From Balneola vulgaris DSM 17893 (GTDB lineage: Bacteria > Bacteroidota > Rhodothermia > Balneolales > Balneolaceae): 64,000 bases of DNA. The stretch lies in assembly GCF_000375465.1 (NCBI RefSeq), contig NZ_AQXH01000001.1:620130-684129 (forward strand), given 5' to 3'. The notes under the pieces were generated by a model. The model did no database searches. It worked only from the letters and a program-made list of their open reading frames with translations, and was not told where the DNA came from. Position numbers and translations under genes: made by a program. Shown piece after piece: positions 1 through 8,892 of the stretch; position 1 is the stretch's first letter, and each line of letters opens with the position of its first letter.

Positions 1-3000
1 TTATTACTTGGTTTGAAAGTAGCGGATTTAATACTGCTCCACTACTTGAAAAATTTTCGGTTAATGAAGATGCTCCGTTTACAGAGGTGGCTGGGATAAA
101 ATCACCCATTAATAGGAAACTTGTTGCTTGAAGCAGTTTCTCATCTTCATTTCTATTTAAAGCTGCAATTTGAGTTGCAAGCGTGCTGTTTTGCCTTGAT
201 TCAAAGTTGTTAGGTAGGCGGAAATAGAAATTATTCTCAATGCTTGAAAGCGATCCACTAATGGAAAGTACTAAGTCTACAGGGGTTCTTTGAATACTTT
301 TCGGATCATTCAAGTCTAAATCGGCACGTGCTGTAGTCAGTGTTCGAATATTTGGTCGAGCCGAGTACACCGCATTTATATTAATACGAGCTTCATTGGG
401 TTCCCCCTCCCACACAATACTTCCGCCTGGTTCAAGTACAAACCGACGAGTAAAGATATCTCCACTCACAAATTGATAGTTACCTCCACTTATATCAAAC
501 CTACCAAAAATACTAAGGTCTTGATCTTCCAGTCGGATTCTAATTCTCCCTGTTCCATCAGCGGTAATAATATCTCCGGTTACTTCATCAAATATGAGTC
601 GCACCTTCATTGGGTTATTTGCCACAAACTGAAGGTCTAATGTAAATCGTTCTGCAAAGGTTAAATCACCTAAATCTCTATCTAAATCAGTATTCGTGCC
701 CTCACCTTCTTCTAACTCTCTGCCAATATTCTCGAAGGAGTTTACAAAGCGAATGAACTTATTGTCTTCGTTGAACTCAGTTTCTTCTAATAGCGGTAAC
801 TCAACTTGAGAGAAATCTGATATTCTCATCGGTTCCGGTGTTGTAAGTACAGGATTCGCATTGGTTCCAGATATCCTTACAACTCCCGTTCCATAAGCCG
901 TTCCAAAGAAAGGAGCCGTTGGATCAAAGTCGTTATTCAAGAACTGGAATTCATCCGTACGAATGGAGATATCCATATTATGGATGGGTTGAAAGCCGTT
1001 AAAATTATAATAGCCTTCTAGGGTTGCTGTACCACCCGATGGGTCTATGAGATAGATATCTTTAAATGTTAGCCCATCGGTCTTAGAAAAGGTCACGGGA
1101 CCTTGTGCATAATAATAAGTATCTAGGAAGCGTGGTTTAATATAAACGGCGTCATTTTGACCAATTTCGTAATCCACCTTAAAGTCATATGTATCGAGGT
1201 TCCCCCAAATGGCTCCATTTCCTGAGGCAACACCAGCCATCTCTGTAAACACTTTAGGCGCTAAAAACGGGATTACCCAGAGATCAACCGTATTGAAATC
1301 TAGGTCGAAATAAAAGAGTGAATCAGCTTCCGGGAATTGTCCTTGAACGGGCGCAAGTACATAGCCATCAAATTTGAGGTTCTGTCCTTGTCTATCATTC
1401 CGCTCGAAATAACTGGGGTATATGGTTGAATCTGTAAGTACCTGAAACTCCGTATCAAATCGATTTAATTCTTGGTTAAACCGACTGCTAATCTCTAGGT
1501 CACCTACAATATTACCATCAATTTCGAATGCCTGAAGATCAATATTACCCTCAATAGTAGGTATTCTAGTAAGTGTTCGAGTGGTAAAAATGCCATCCAG
1601 ATTTCCGCCAAAATCAATTCTGCCATTTACAATATCAGAGATACGATTGAGCTTGATACCTTGAAAGTAATAGTTAACCGAATCTTCAATTGTATTACTA
1701 AAAGCGCCATCTATACTGAATAGCTCTTCTTGGTTTTCGAAAGTAAAATCTTTGAAAATCAGCTTTTGATCGCGCGTAAATTCAAGAGATGGTATCCCTT
1801 CATTCCTCCATGCATATGTACTTGTTCCGAGATCAAACTGTGGGATCTGTACCGAAATGGTGGAATCATTTAATGAACCAACGGCTTCTAAACTCAAGCG
1901 AGCATCTTCACCTATTGTTTGAATGGAATTAGAAAAATGAAGCGAATCTCTATTTAGCGTAGCATTCAACTGAAACCCTTTATTGATGAAGTATGGAGTT
2001 TCGAATAATGCGATTTCAGACTGAAGCAGCACGTTTGAAAAGTCTTTTAACGACTCGTTATACCTGAATGTACCTGTAACTTGTGTTCGAATACTATCCG
2101 CTTTGTAATCTTGCATCCTAAAAGCTGGATCAATCAAATCTGCATTGAATAGAAGGCGATTCGGATCCACCGTGATATTCGAGTTAATTCTCAGTGAAGA
2201 AATCAATTCAGGGAAATCAGGATAGTAGGATTTCAATAAATCTAAATCCTTCAATGAAGCGGTCATATTGAAGTTATGATTCCCAAATTCCTGTGGATTT
2301 AATGAAGAAGCATCAATTTCATCGGCAAATAGTTCTTCCTCTATACGTTCCGCAAAGTATCCACCCCAGTGTTTGGCTAATGGGATCATCTCTGAGAGGC
2401 GGTAGTCGCCTTCAACACTAAAATCTAAGGCCGTAGTTGTGATTCTCAATGATCGATTATCAGGTCCTAAATTTGCCACATCAGCGTAAATCAAGTGAGG
2501 CTCAAGGGTATCTTCACCAGCTATTGCAAATGGAATGTTTACACTCAGTCTACCAGTCACATCGTCGATTGAGCGTCCTCTTAAGTCAATATCATATTCT
2601 ACATCCGCAACCGTATTCGCCATTAGTTCTGATTGCGTGAGATACTTAAAATCTAAATCAGAGCCAGCCCCCACTAATTTTAACTCACGTTCTTCATTCG
2701 TAAAATCAATAACACCCGTACCATCCAAATTGCCCCGTTGTGCAAATAGAGTAAAATTTGGGGTTATTACACGATCTTCGAATTCAGTTTCAATCAGTAA
2801 ACTATCCACTCTAAATGAATTGATCGTGCTATTTACAGCCTTGAATTGAAATTTTTCATACGACTCTAGAGCTTGGTAATTGGAAGTAGCTAAATCACCT
2901 GAAGCTGTAATACTAGTTTTATAAATCTCATCAACAAATAATCCGCCCAGATCTAAGGAATCTACAGAAAATGAAATATTGAGGTCCTTACTATTTTTCA

Positions 3001-4246
3001 ATCCCAGTGAACCTAGAGCCGAAAATTGTCCCCTATCACTTTTAGCCGATACCTCACCATCCAGTTTGTTGAGATCCCCAGTTACACGAGCATCAAGTGT
3101 TAAATTCGAGATTGTTCGAAGTTGAACTTCAGATGCATTGGGCAACAATGTTTGAAAGTCATTTTGATTTAAAACGGCTTCCGTTAATACTACCGAGTAA
3201 TTAAATGTCTCTTTATTGAGAAGGCTTGCTAGTTCCCCTTCCATGTTAAATCCAGAATTTCCATACTGAACCGTAGCATTATTCACATCAAGCTTCTTTA
3301 GCGTTCCTTCAACATCTAAAGCCATGAGGAGAGGTTCATCAAGCGTGGTAATATTAGGTTGGAATTGACGAATTCGATCTTCAGCTAAGATGAACTCATC
3401 CATATCAATTTCGTAGTTAGCATCTTTAAATTGATCTATCAAGTTAGGTTGATAAATATCGATGCCTTGGATTCGACCACTAAACTTTAGATAAGAATCA
3501 CTGGTATTTATGTTGAATGAATTGAATTCTAGGAACTCATCATCGCTATACACTTGTCCAACAATCCGAGCGCGTTCAATTGCTAACTCATCCGCGATAA
3601 AAGAAAGGTTTTCAATATCTAAAAAACGTTGATCTTTGCGGTATTCAAAAAACATAGCCAAATCAAGATCTCGAAAATGAAGGCTATCTGAATTTGTAAA
3701 TGCAACACTATCCTGAAATGCATTTCTAATTAATATACTCCCATTAGTAATCGTTGCTCGAGGTGCTAAAATTTCGAAGAATGGATTACTTATTTCAGTA
3801 GAATCTATATCAACAGGTAAATGGTCCTTCTTTTTTATAGCGTATAAAAGGGAATTATTAGATTGATTATCGATAATAATGGAAGGGGCATTAATATTTA
3901 AACCAGTAACAACAAAGCGTTGTTGCAGTAATGCTAGGATATCTAAATTAGCCGAAAGGCTATCGCTGTGGAAAACGGAAACTACACTGGATGAATCTGC
4001 ATAAAGGTTTACATCACGTAGCTGAAATGTAAATGGAATGGTTCCGTCTAAGGCACCAATAGTAAACACCCCGTTATAACGTTCACTAAAATTGGTTTCA
4101 ATTCTAGAGGCTATATACGTTTTAACACTGTCGAGTTGAACTAAACCTAAAATTATTCCACTAAAAATGAGTATAGAAAGGGCTACCCCCATTATAGTGG
4201 CCCAAAATACATTCCAAGTTTTATGTAACCAACGAATAACTGGCAC
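1..4246 (-). CDS. tamB: TamB-like translocation and assembly protein, partial (C-terminus beyond window)
   Basis: An open frame of about 1415 codons runs from a GTG at 4246 off the left edge without a stop. It begins with a short basic stretch and one hydrophobic segment at roughly residues 13-35, typical of an inner-membrane signal anchor. A very long, beta-rich region follows, full of repeated patterns such as 'F.I.GL.IN.P.I' and 'L.A.G.L', as in AsmA/TamB periplasmic proteins. Near the visible end it reads like the conserved TamB (DUF490) C-terminal domain, with 'FGRFDISGGNYQF' and 'FVLEPGGSIVWEGEP'. TamB proteins bridge the periplasm and support outer-membrane protein assembly or lipid transport. 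The GTG shares its first base with the last base of the aroB stop (TAGTG), so translation is probably coupled. The length is typical of Bacteroidota TamB. The specific substrate cannot be inferred. Confidence 0.9.
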   Translation of the reverse strand, partial: MPVIRWLHKTWNVFWATIMGVALSILIFSGIILGLVQLDSVKTYIASRIETNFSERYNGVFTIGALDGTIPFTFQLRDVNLYADSSSVVSVFHSDSLSANLDILALLQQRFVVTGLNINAPSIIIDNQSNNSLLYAIKKKDHLPVDIDSTEISNPFFEILAPRATITNGSILIRNAFQDSVAFTNSDSLHFRDLDLAMFFEYRKDQRFLDIENLSFIADELAIERARIVGQVYSDDEFLEFNSFNINTSDSYLKFSGRIQGIDIYQPNLIDQFKDANYEIDMDEFILAEDRIRQFQPNITTLDEPLLMALDVEGTLKKLDVNNATVQYGNSGFNMEGELASLLNKETFNYSVVLTEAVLNQNDFQTLLPNASEVQLRTISNLTLDARVTGDLNKLDGEVSAKSDRGQFSALGSLGLKNSKDLNISFSVDSLDLGGLFVDEIYKTSITASGDLATSNYQALESYEKFQFKAVNSTINSFRVDSLLIETEFEDRVITPNFTLFAQRGNLDGTGVIDFTNEERELKLVGAGSDLDFKYLTQSELMANTVADVEYDIDLRGRSIDDVTGRLSVNIPFAIAGEDTLEPHLIYADVANLGPDNRSLRITTTALDFSVEGDYRLSEMIPLAKHWGGYFAERIEEELFADEIDASSLNPQEFGNHNFNMTASLKDLDLLKSYYPDFPELISSLRINSNITVDPNRLLFNADLIDPAFRMQDYKADSIRTQVTGTFRYNESLKDFSNVLLQSEIALFETPYFINKGFQLNATLNRDSLHFSNSIQTIGEDARLSLEAVGSLNDSTISVQIPQFDLGTSTYAWRNEGIPSLEFTRDQKLIFKDFTFENQEELFSIDGAFSNTIEDSVNYYFQGIKLNRISDIVNGRIDFGGNLDGIFTTRTLTRIPTIEGNIDLQAFEIDGNIVGDLEISSRFNQELNRFDTEFQVLTDSTIYPSYFERNDRQGQNLKFDGYVLAPVQGQFPEADSLFYFDLDFNTVDLWVIPFLAPKVFTEMAGVASGNGAIWGNLDTYDFKVDYEIGQNDAVYIKPRFLDTYYYAQGPVTFSKTDGLTFKDIYLIDPSGGTATLEGYYNFNGFQPIHNMDISIRTDEFQFLNNDFDPTAPFFGTAYGTGVVRISGTNANPVLTTPEPMRISDFSQVELPLLEETEFNEDNKFIRFVNSFENIGRELEEGEGTNTDLDRDLGDLTFAERFTLDLQFVANNPMKVRLIFDEVTGDIITADGTGRIRIRLEDQDLSIFGRFDISGGNYQFVSGDIFTRRFVLEPGGSIVWEGEPNEARININAVYSARPNIRTLTTARADLDLNDPKSIQRTPVDLVLSISGSLSSIENNFYFRLPNNFESRQNSTLATQIAALNRNEDEKLLQATSFLLMGDFIPATSVNGASSLTENFSSSGAVLNPLLSNQVI

Positions 4247-5337
4247 TAATTGAATTCCTCTAAAGTGTATGCCCAAGCTTCATCAATAAGCTTAGTGTCC
4301 TTAAATAATTTTGTAAAAGGCTTTTCAAGCTCACTCACCAATACAAGTTTTACTACCCCATCACTTACTTTTTTATCATGCAGCATTAAAGCCGTAAGCT
4401 CACTTGGTGTATTTGATACCTGTAACTTTGATGTATACAACGGTCGGAAAGTAGATAAATTTGAGTGATTGATGGGGTGGCCTAATTTTTGTGAAACATA
4501 AACCGCAGCCCACATTCCCATAAACACAGCTTCACCATGCGAATACTGTTTGTAGTTACCTACCCGCTCTATAACATGAGCAAATGTGTGCCCAAAATTT
4601 AAAAACTCTCGAATACCGGCTTCCTTTACATCTTCTGCTACAACATCAACTTTTATATGAGCACTTCTATGAATGATTTGTTCCCAGCCTTTATAATCCG
4701 TTGCTGAAACCTTAAATGATGTCTCATCGAGTAAATCAAACAAGGATGCATCCCTTATCATTGCATACTTAATCACTTCACTTAAGCCAATAATCCATTG
4801 CTGCTCTGATAGGGTTTCTAGAAATTTTAAATCAGCAAATACAGCTTTAGGCTGATAGAAAGCACCAATGAGGTTTTTACCCACGGTATGATTAATTCCA
4901 GTTTTACCTCCTATTGAGCTATCAACCATAGCCAATAAGGTAGTTGGTATATGAATGAGGGGAAGTCCACGCAAACAAGAAGCGGCAACAAAGCCCGCCA
5001 AATCTCCCACAACACCACCACCTACCGCTAATACAGGGGTTTTACGATCAACTCCAGATTCCAGAACCAAGTCGAGTATTTTTTCAAAATGCTCTAAGCT
5101 CTTACTATGTTCCCCTTCAGGAACTACATATGTGATAACCTGATCAAAATGCTTGTTTACTGCGTCTACAAAGTAATTAGCGTGCAGCTTATTAACGTTT
5201 TCATCTACAATTAAAATGGATTTTCGAGTAGTGAATTGCGCCCCTAAATAATCAAATAGTTCGGCTCGAAGATCATATCCTGTATGAATAGAATATTGCT
5301 CTGAATGATTAATATTCAGAGTTATTTGATTACACAT
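4246..5337 (-). CDS. aroB: 3-dehydroquinate synthase
   Basis: This enzyme converts DAHP to 3-dehydroquinate, the second step of the shikimate pathway, using NAD+ and a divalent metal. The NAD-binding segment 'GGGVVGDLAGFVAA' lies near residue 106, the substrate loop 'DSSIGGKTG' near residue 139, and the metal-binding histidines in 'FGHTFAHVIE' and 'HGEAVFMGM' near residues 249 and 267. I chose the ATG at 5337 (protein starting MCNQ), giving 363 residues, the usual family length. A TTG at 5355 would add six residues but overlap aroK more. The gene overlaps the end of aroK by 8 bases and its stop touches the tamB start, so the four minus-strand genes are probably co-transcribed. Confidence 0.96.
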   Translation of the reverse strand: MCNQITLNINHSEQYSIHTGYDLRAELFDYLGAQFTTRKSILIVDENVNKLHANYFVDAVNKHFDQVITYVVPEGEHSKSLEHFEKILDLVLESGVDRKTPVLAVGGGVVGDLAGFVAASCLRGLPLIHIPTTLLAMVDSSIGGKTGINHTVGKNLIGAFYQPKAVFADLKFLETLSEQQWIIGLSEVIKYAMIRDASLFDLLDETSFKVSATDYKGWEQIIHRSAHIKVDVVAEDVKEAGIREFLNFGHTFAHVIERVGNYKQYSHGEAVFMGMWAAVYVSQKLGHPINHSNLSTFRPLYTSKLQVSNTPSELTALMLHDKKVSDGVVKLVLVSELEKPFTKLFKDTKLIDEAWAYTLEEFN

Positions 5338-5893
5338 GTTGTTTAATTTTTTCAATCAGGGCTTCAGCTAAACTTTCTGTTCTATCATAGCCATTCACCT
5401 TGAGCTTTATTTGAGCTTGGTTGTAGCTATCTAAACGACTCAAATATAAGGTATTTAGTTCATTTTTAAGTATTTCCTTCGACTTTAATTCTCCTGCTTC
5501 ATTTAGCAAAATTGGTCGATTTTTATTCTTACTAATTCGATCTAAGATATCCTCTAAAGGAAGTTCTAAATAGATGAGTAATCCATGGAGTTTTAGATGG
5601 TCTATAATAAACTGAGATTGCAAGGTTCCGCCTCCCAAAGCAACAACTCCTTTGAAGCTTTTAGCCACTTCCATAGCACATTTTTGCTCTACTTCTCGGA
5701 AATACTCTTCCCCTTTGGTGTTAAATATTTGGGGTATTGTAAGATACTCTTTGGCTTCTATGTATTTATCTAGATCCAAAAATGGTTCGCCTAAGCGCTG
5801 TGCTAACGCCCTTCCAAGTGTACTTTTCCCAGCCCCCATAAAACCGCAGAGAAAAAAATTACCGTCAAACTTCTTCAATCTATGTTCATTCAT
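5330..5893 (-). CDS. aroK: Shikimate kinase
   Basis: This protein phosphorylates shikimate with ATP in aromatic amino-acid synthesis. The Walker A loop 'GFMGAGKST' is at residues 17-25. 'DLDKYIE' provides the shikimate-binding aspartate near residue 42, 'FREVE' the conserved arginine near 67, and 'ALGGGTL' the substrate glycine loop near 87. A lid region with 'NRPIL' follows. The length, 187 residues, is normal for the family. Its start overlaps the end of rqcH by 8 bases and its end overlaps aroB, so two consecutive shikimate enzymes sit as a translationally coupled pair. aroK or aroL cannot be told apart from sequence alone; aroK is the usual name in this setting. Confidence 0.95.
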   Translation of the reverse strand: MNEHRLKKFDGNFFLCGFMGAGKSTLGRALAQRLGEPFLDLDKYIEAKEYLTIPQIFNTKGEEYFREVEQKCAMEVAKSFKGVVALGGGTLQSQFIIDHLKLHGLLIYLELPLEDILDRISKNKNRPILLNEAGELKSKEILKNELNTLYLSRLDSYNQAQIKLKVNGYDRTESLAEALIEKIKQHV

Positions 5894-7469
5894 TTTTTGG
5901 TTTTTCAGGAGTTACGAATTCAACCTGTTCTTTATCAACAAGTACCGCACCAGCTGGGGCACCTTTAGGCTTTCGAACATACTTCTTTTTTGTGATGATC
6001 ACAGGTACAACCTCAGCTCCTTTAGCTTTGGAATTGAATGCGGCATAAGAAGCTACCTTTAGAAGTACATCTTTTGGAGGCATACCTTGGTTATTATTCA
6101 TTCTAATAAGAGCATGAGAACCTGATACTCCTCGAGCATGCAACCAAATATCTTCTTTATGACTTTTTTGAACGAGCACATCATTGCTCTTTGCATTCTT
6201 ACCAATCCACACCGCATAACCTTCAACTTCAAGTGTATGAAAAGGAAGTTGATCTTCGTTCCCACTGGAATGATTCCCAATGTTTAATTCCTTTAAATCC
6301 TCAGCTTTAGTCTTTTTCCACTTATCTAGTTCTCGCAACCCGTCTATCTCTTGTAGTTCGTTTAGCAAGGTATCTACTAACTCTTTTTTTCCTTGAAGAA
6401 TTGGGATACGATTTAAAGCATCCTCATAGGACTGAAGCGAGTTTTTAGCTTTAGAATAATATTTCTCTGCATTTTGGATTACACTCAATTTCTCATCTAA
6501 CGGAATACTAACCTTCTCGCCCTCATTATAGAGATCTTGTACCTCGATCTTATTTTCTTCCTGTGGCTTTACATGACCATTGGCCATCAAAAGATGTCCA
6601 TATTTTTCGTACTCATCTGCTCGCTCTAGGCCTTTATCTGCTTTATCTAAATTATTCAATCCAGACTTTAACCTTTTAGATTGACGCTTAAGTTGCTTAG
6701 ATAACTCGCCTTTCTGTTGCTTCAGCCGTTGATCGTGAGAGTAATTTTTATACCGATAAGCTATTAAATCATTTATCGACTCGAATGTGCGCTCAGTTGG
6801 TAGGGATAACCAATCCTCAGATAACAAGGTTGTTGAGCCTCCCTTCACTTTTCGAAAAACTGGATTCTCATCGATACTATGGGATAAGTTTTTAATTACT
6901 TCTACTAGTTCTTGATCTGATTTACTTTCTAAATCATGGATCTCTATTAATTCGTTTAAATGAGCCCTTGGTATAAGTGGATTAAGTGAAGTAATCTTTT
7001 GCTTAGTATTGGCTTGTTCAGGAATGTTCTTAAAAAGATTAATAGACTTCTTATCCGGCACATCCAGTTCATCAATGTCATTTCCTTTAAACGAATCTGT
7101 CAGCTTTTGATCGTTCACCAAATATACATTGGCATTATTACTGAAAATCTTAAAAACTAGTTTTGCGCTACCCTCAAACTCAATAGTTAAAATTCTATCC
7201 GTGTTAGCTAAAGAGATATCCCTAACTACAGCCCCATAAATTTCTTCAAAAAATGAAATGGTATTTAACCGCTTTGGATTCGCGTAACGATCTATAAAGA
7301 GCGCTAAATTACCCGGTGCTGTACTAAACACTAACTTCTTCCCTTCATGATCATTTTCAAAGAATAAGTCTAATAAATTCTTATACCTAGTATTTGCATG
7401 AACAAGTCTTTTCCCAGTTAAATTGGATTTAATGAACTCCTTTAAATATTTTAATTCGTAATAATTCAA
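5886..7469 (-). CDS. rqcH: NFACT family ribosome quality-control protein RqcH-like
   Basis: The 527-residue protein has the three-part NFACT layout. The N-terminal FbpA-like half includes 'NLTGKRLVHA' and 'FSTAPGNLALF'. A highly charged coiled coil spans roughly residues 245-370. A C-terminal NFACT-R domain carries 'GKNAKSNDVL' and 'DIWLHARGVSGSHALI'. Members of this family (RqcH, Rqc2) bind 60S/50S subunits with stalled nascent chains and recruit tRNA-Ala to add C-terminal alanine tails; older annotations call them fibronectin-binding proteins. The first codon is TTG, chosen because the following residues match the family N-terminus and no ATG lies nearby, so the start is moderately certain. 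Only 34 bases separate it from the divergent gene at 7504. It leads the overlapping run rqcH-aroK-aroB-tamB. Confidence 0.88.
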   Translation of the reverse strand: MNYYELKYLKEFIKSNLTGKRLVHANTRYKNLLDLFFENDHEGKKLVFSTAPGNLALFIDRYANPKRLNTISFFEEIYGAVVRDISLANTDRILTIEFEGSAKLVFKIFSNNANVYLVNDQKLTDSFKGNDIDELDVPDKKSINLFKNIPEQANTKQKITSLNPLIPRAHLNELIEIHDLESKSDQELVEVIKNLSHSIDENPVFRKVKGGSTTLLSEDWLSLPTERTFESINDLIAYRYKNYSHDQRLKQQKGELSKQLKRQSKRLKSGLNNLDKADKGLERADEYEKYGHLLMANGHVKPQEENKIEVQDLYNEGEKVSIPLDEKLSVIQNAEKYYSKAKNSLQSYEDALNRIPILQGKKELVDTLLNELQEIDGLRELDKWKKTKAEDLKELNIGNHSSGNEDQLPFHTLEVEGYAVWIGKNAKSNDVLVQKSHKEDIWLHARGVSGSHALIRMNNNQGMPPKDVLLKVASYAAFNSKAKGAEVVPVIITKKKYVRKPKGAPAGAVLVDKEQVEFVTPEKPKNE

Positions 7470-7503
7470 TGGGATATAGATTAAACTGTTGTGAGAGGTA
7501 ACA

Positions 7504-8157
7504 ATGCACTACCCAATATTTAACTCAATCGTTAAAACGGTTGATTCTAATTTAGAACTGAGAGGCGTCTTTACCGACAAATTTAGAACTTGGGAAAATA
7601 ACAAGATAAACGCTACGGGATTAGAGTTAGAAATTGAACTTTCGAATTTTTCTTCTTTTATGAAATCTTTAGCTATCAACTTTGATTGGGATAGCTTCAG
7701 AGAATATAGTTTAGCTAAACAAATAAAAGGGATGGAATCCCATCCAATTTTAAAAGTTGAGCATCTCAAGGATAATGAGATTATACCTTCAATAGATGTT
7801 GAGATGACATGGTTGTTTGATGATGAAAGCTGCCAACCCACTCTCCCCGATCTACATGGTAATTACCGCGTTGAGAGAGCCAGCCTTTGGATGGAGAATA
7901 TCAGCAAGCAAGTAAATAATTTACTCGCTAAAGATGATATCATAACTCGCTGGCACGTAGAAATTGAAGGCGATGAAAATGGGAAGTACTTATCTGCCAT
8001 TAACCTTATCTCCTATTTCCAATATCAAATAACCTCACCTAAAAGTCTGAATGAGGTAAATCAATTTGTAGGGCGTCGATTACAAGACTTACTAGTAAAA
8101 GCTAACAAAGTAATTACCCTATCTAACGATATCCTTGATAAGTCTGTAGCTGCGTAA
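7504..8157 (+). CDS. Uncharacterised 217-residue protein
   Basis: I do not recognise this protein. It starts at an ATG with a good AGAGG ribosome-binding site 5 bases upstream. It has no signal peptide or membrane segment, so it is probably cytoplasmic. The sequence is acidic with mixed helix and strand character. Two tryptophan-containing stretches ('VEMTWLFDDES' and 'ITRWHVEIEGD') suggest a compact folded domain rather than a disordered one. It diverges from rqcH across only 34 bases, so the two promoters must overlap or lie within coding sequence. A perfect hairpin lies 8 bases past its stop. Base composition matches the neighbours, giving no sign of transfer. Confidence 0.75.
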   Translation: MHYPIFNSIVKTVDSNLELRGVFTDKFRTWENNKINATGLELEIELSNFSSFMKSLAINFDWDSFREYSLAKQIKGMESHPILKVEHLKDNEIIPSIDVEMTWLFDDESCQPTLPDLHGNYRVERASLWMENISKQVNNLLAKDDIITRWHVEIEGDENGKYLSAINLISYFQYQITSPKSLNEVNQFVGRRLQDLLVKANKVITLSNDILDKSVAA

Positions 8158-8165
8158 GAAATTCA

Positions 8166-8192
8166 TATCTGAGAGTGCAAAACTCTCAGATA
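8166..8192 (+). other. Perfect inverted repeat just after the 7504 gene
   Basis: The arms TATCTGAGAGT and ACTCTCAGATA form an 11-bp stem around a 5-base loop. It starts 8 bases after the stop of the upstream gene. There is no T-run on the plus strand (CAAAAAAGG follows), so it may act as a 3'-end stabiliser or a weak terminator rather than a classic intrinsic terminator. Confidence 0.55.
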
Positions 8193-8193
8193 C

Positions 8194-8223
8194 AAAAAAG
8201 GCCTCGATATGCTACCGAAGCCT
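8194..8223 (-). terminator. Intrinsic terminator after the small ribosomal protein gene
   Basis: Read on the minus strand, AGGCTTCG pairs with CGAGGCCT (one G-U wobble) around a short loop and is followed directly by six T residues. It lies 6 bases beyond the stop of the 30-codon gene at 8230 and should end the HU/small-protein transcript. Confidence 0.75.
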
Positions 8224-8229
8224 GAAAAA

Positions 8230-8322
8230 CTATTTTTTCTTCTTATGCCTGTTTTTTCTCAGGCGCTTTTTACGCTTATGCTTTGCAATTTTAGCGCGCT
8301 TTCTTTTTTTACCGCTTGGCAT
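8230..8322 (-). CDS. AURKAIP1/COX24-domain tiny basic ribosomal protein (30 residues)
   Basis: This very short minus-strand frame starts with ATG at 8322 and encodes 30 residues starting MPSGKKRKRAK and ending in a run of lysines. More than half of the residues are lysine or arginine. It matches the small COX24/AURKAIP1 (mS38-like) protein that Bacteroidota genomes encode as a stand-alone gene; relatives are found in bacterial or mitochondrial small ribosomal subunits. A weak ribosome-binding site (GGTGA) lies upstream. It follows HU by 81 bases on the same strand and is closed by a good terminator, so the pair is probably one transcript. Automatic gene callers often miss it, and a longer spurious frame covers it on the opposite strand. 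Confidence 0.85.
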   Translation of the reverse strand: MPSGKKRKRAKIAKHKRKKRLRKNRHKKKK

Positions 8323-8403
8323 AAATTATCACCGAAAGTTACTGATTGTTGTTTCTTTTTTCGAATAGCATCAAAAATAAGAACTTTTCAAAGCTTTTCT
8401 AAA

Positions 8404-8697
8404 TCAATTTTCAATTGACATACTATTGTTTACAGCTTCTTTAAAATCCTTAGACATTTTAAGTACCGGAGCATACTGTTCTGGTACAATGACTTCTTCG
8501 TTTGTTTTTGGGTTTCTAGCTACTCTCTGAGCTCTTTTCACAACTTTAAAACTACCGAAACCGCGTAGCTCAATAGTCTCTCCTCTCTTCATTGCATCAA
8601 TTACAGTTTCCATGAAACCATTCACAACGGCCTCAGTTTCAACTTTCGTTAATCCAACTGATGATGATATAATATCTACGATGTCTGCTTTGGTCAT
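8404..8697 (-). CDS. HU/IHF family DNA-binding protein
   Basis: The 97-residue protein has the HU fold. The helical N-terminus contains 'MTKADIVDIISSSVGLTK'. The conserved core is 'ELRGFGSFKVVKRAQR', and the beta-arm segment 'ARNPKTNEEVIV' carries the arm-tip asparagine-proline that intercalates in DNA. These small dimeric proteins bend and compact DNA. A strong AAAGGA ribosome-binding site lies 8 bases before the ATG, as expected for an abundant protein. The C-terminus is about 6 residues longer than E. coli HU. Whether it acts as HU or as a sequence-specific IHF-like protein cannot be decided from sequence. The small ribosomal protein gene lies downstream in the same direction. Confidence 0.95.
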   Translation of the reverse strand: MTKADIVDIISSSVGLTKVETEAVVNGFMETVIDAMKRGETIELRGFGSFKVVKRAQRVARNPKTNEEVIVPEQYAPVLKMSKDFKEAVNNSMSIEN

Positions 8698-8892
8698 ATC
8701 TGTTTCCTTTTATTCGGGCTAAAAATACTAATAATTAAGCTTCTCAAAAAACATTGCTTAGCGTAAATCGTTCATTTCTTTGTAAAAAAGTTCATTATCT
8801 GGCTAAAGAAAAAATGTTGGTCTTATTTATTGCCAAATCTTTTTTACTTTCATGGGTCAAATTTTAGCTAATAACTTAACAACTACGATTGC

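Noticed and set aside
2449..2849. Short plus-strand frames opposite tamB
   Set aside because: They lie antisense within the open, well-behaved tamB frame, have no ribosome-binding site and no recognisable domain.
8209..8418. 69-residue plus-strand frame covering the small ribosomal protein
   Set aside because: The minus strand has a better-supported 30-residue ribosomal protein with a terminator; the plus-strand frame is its shadow.
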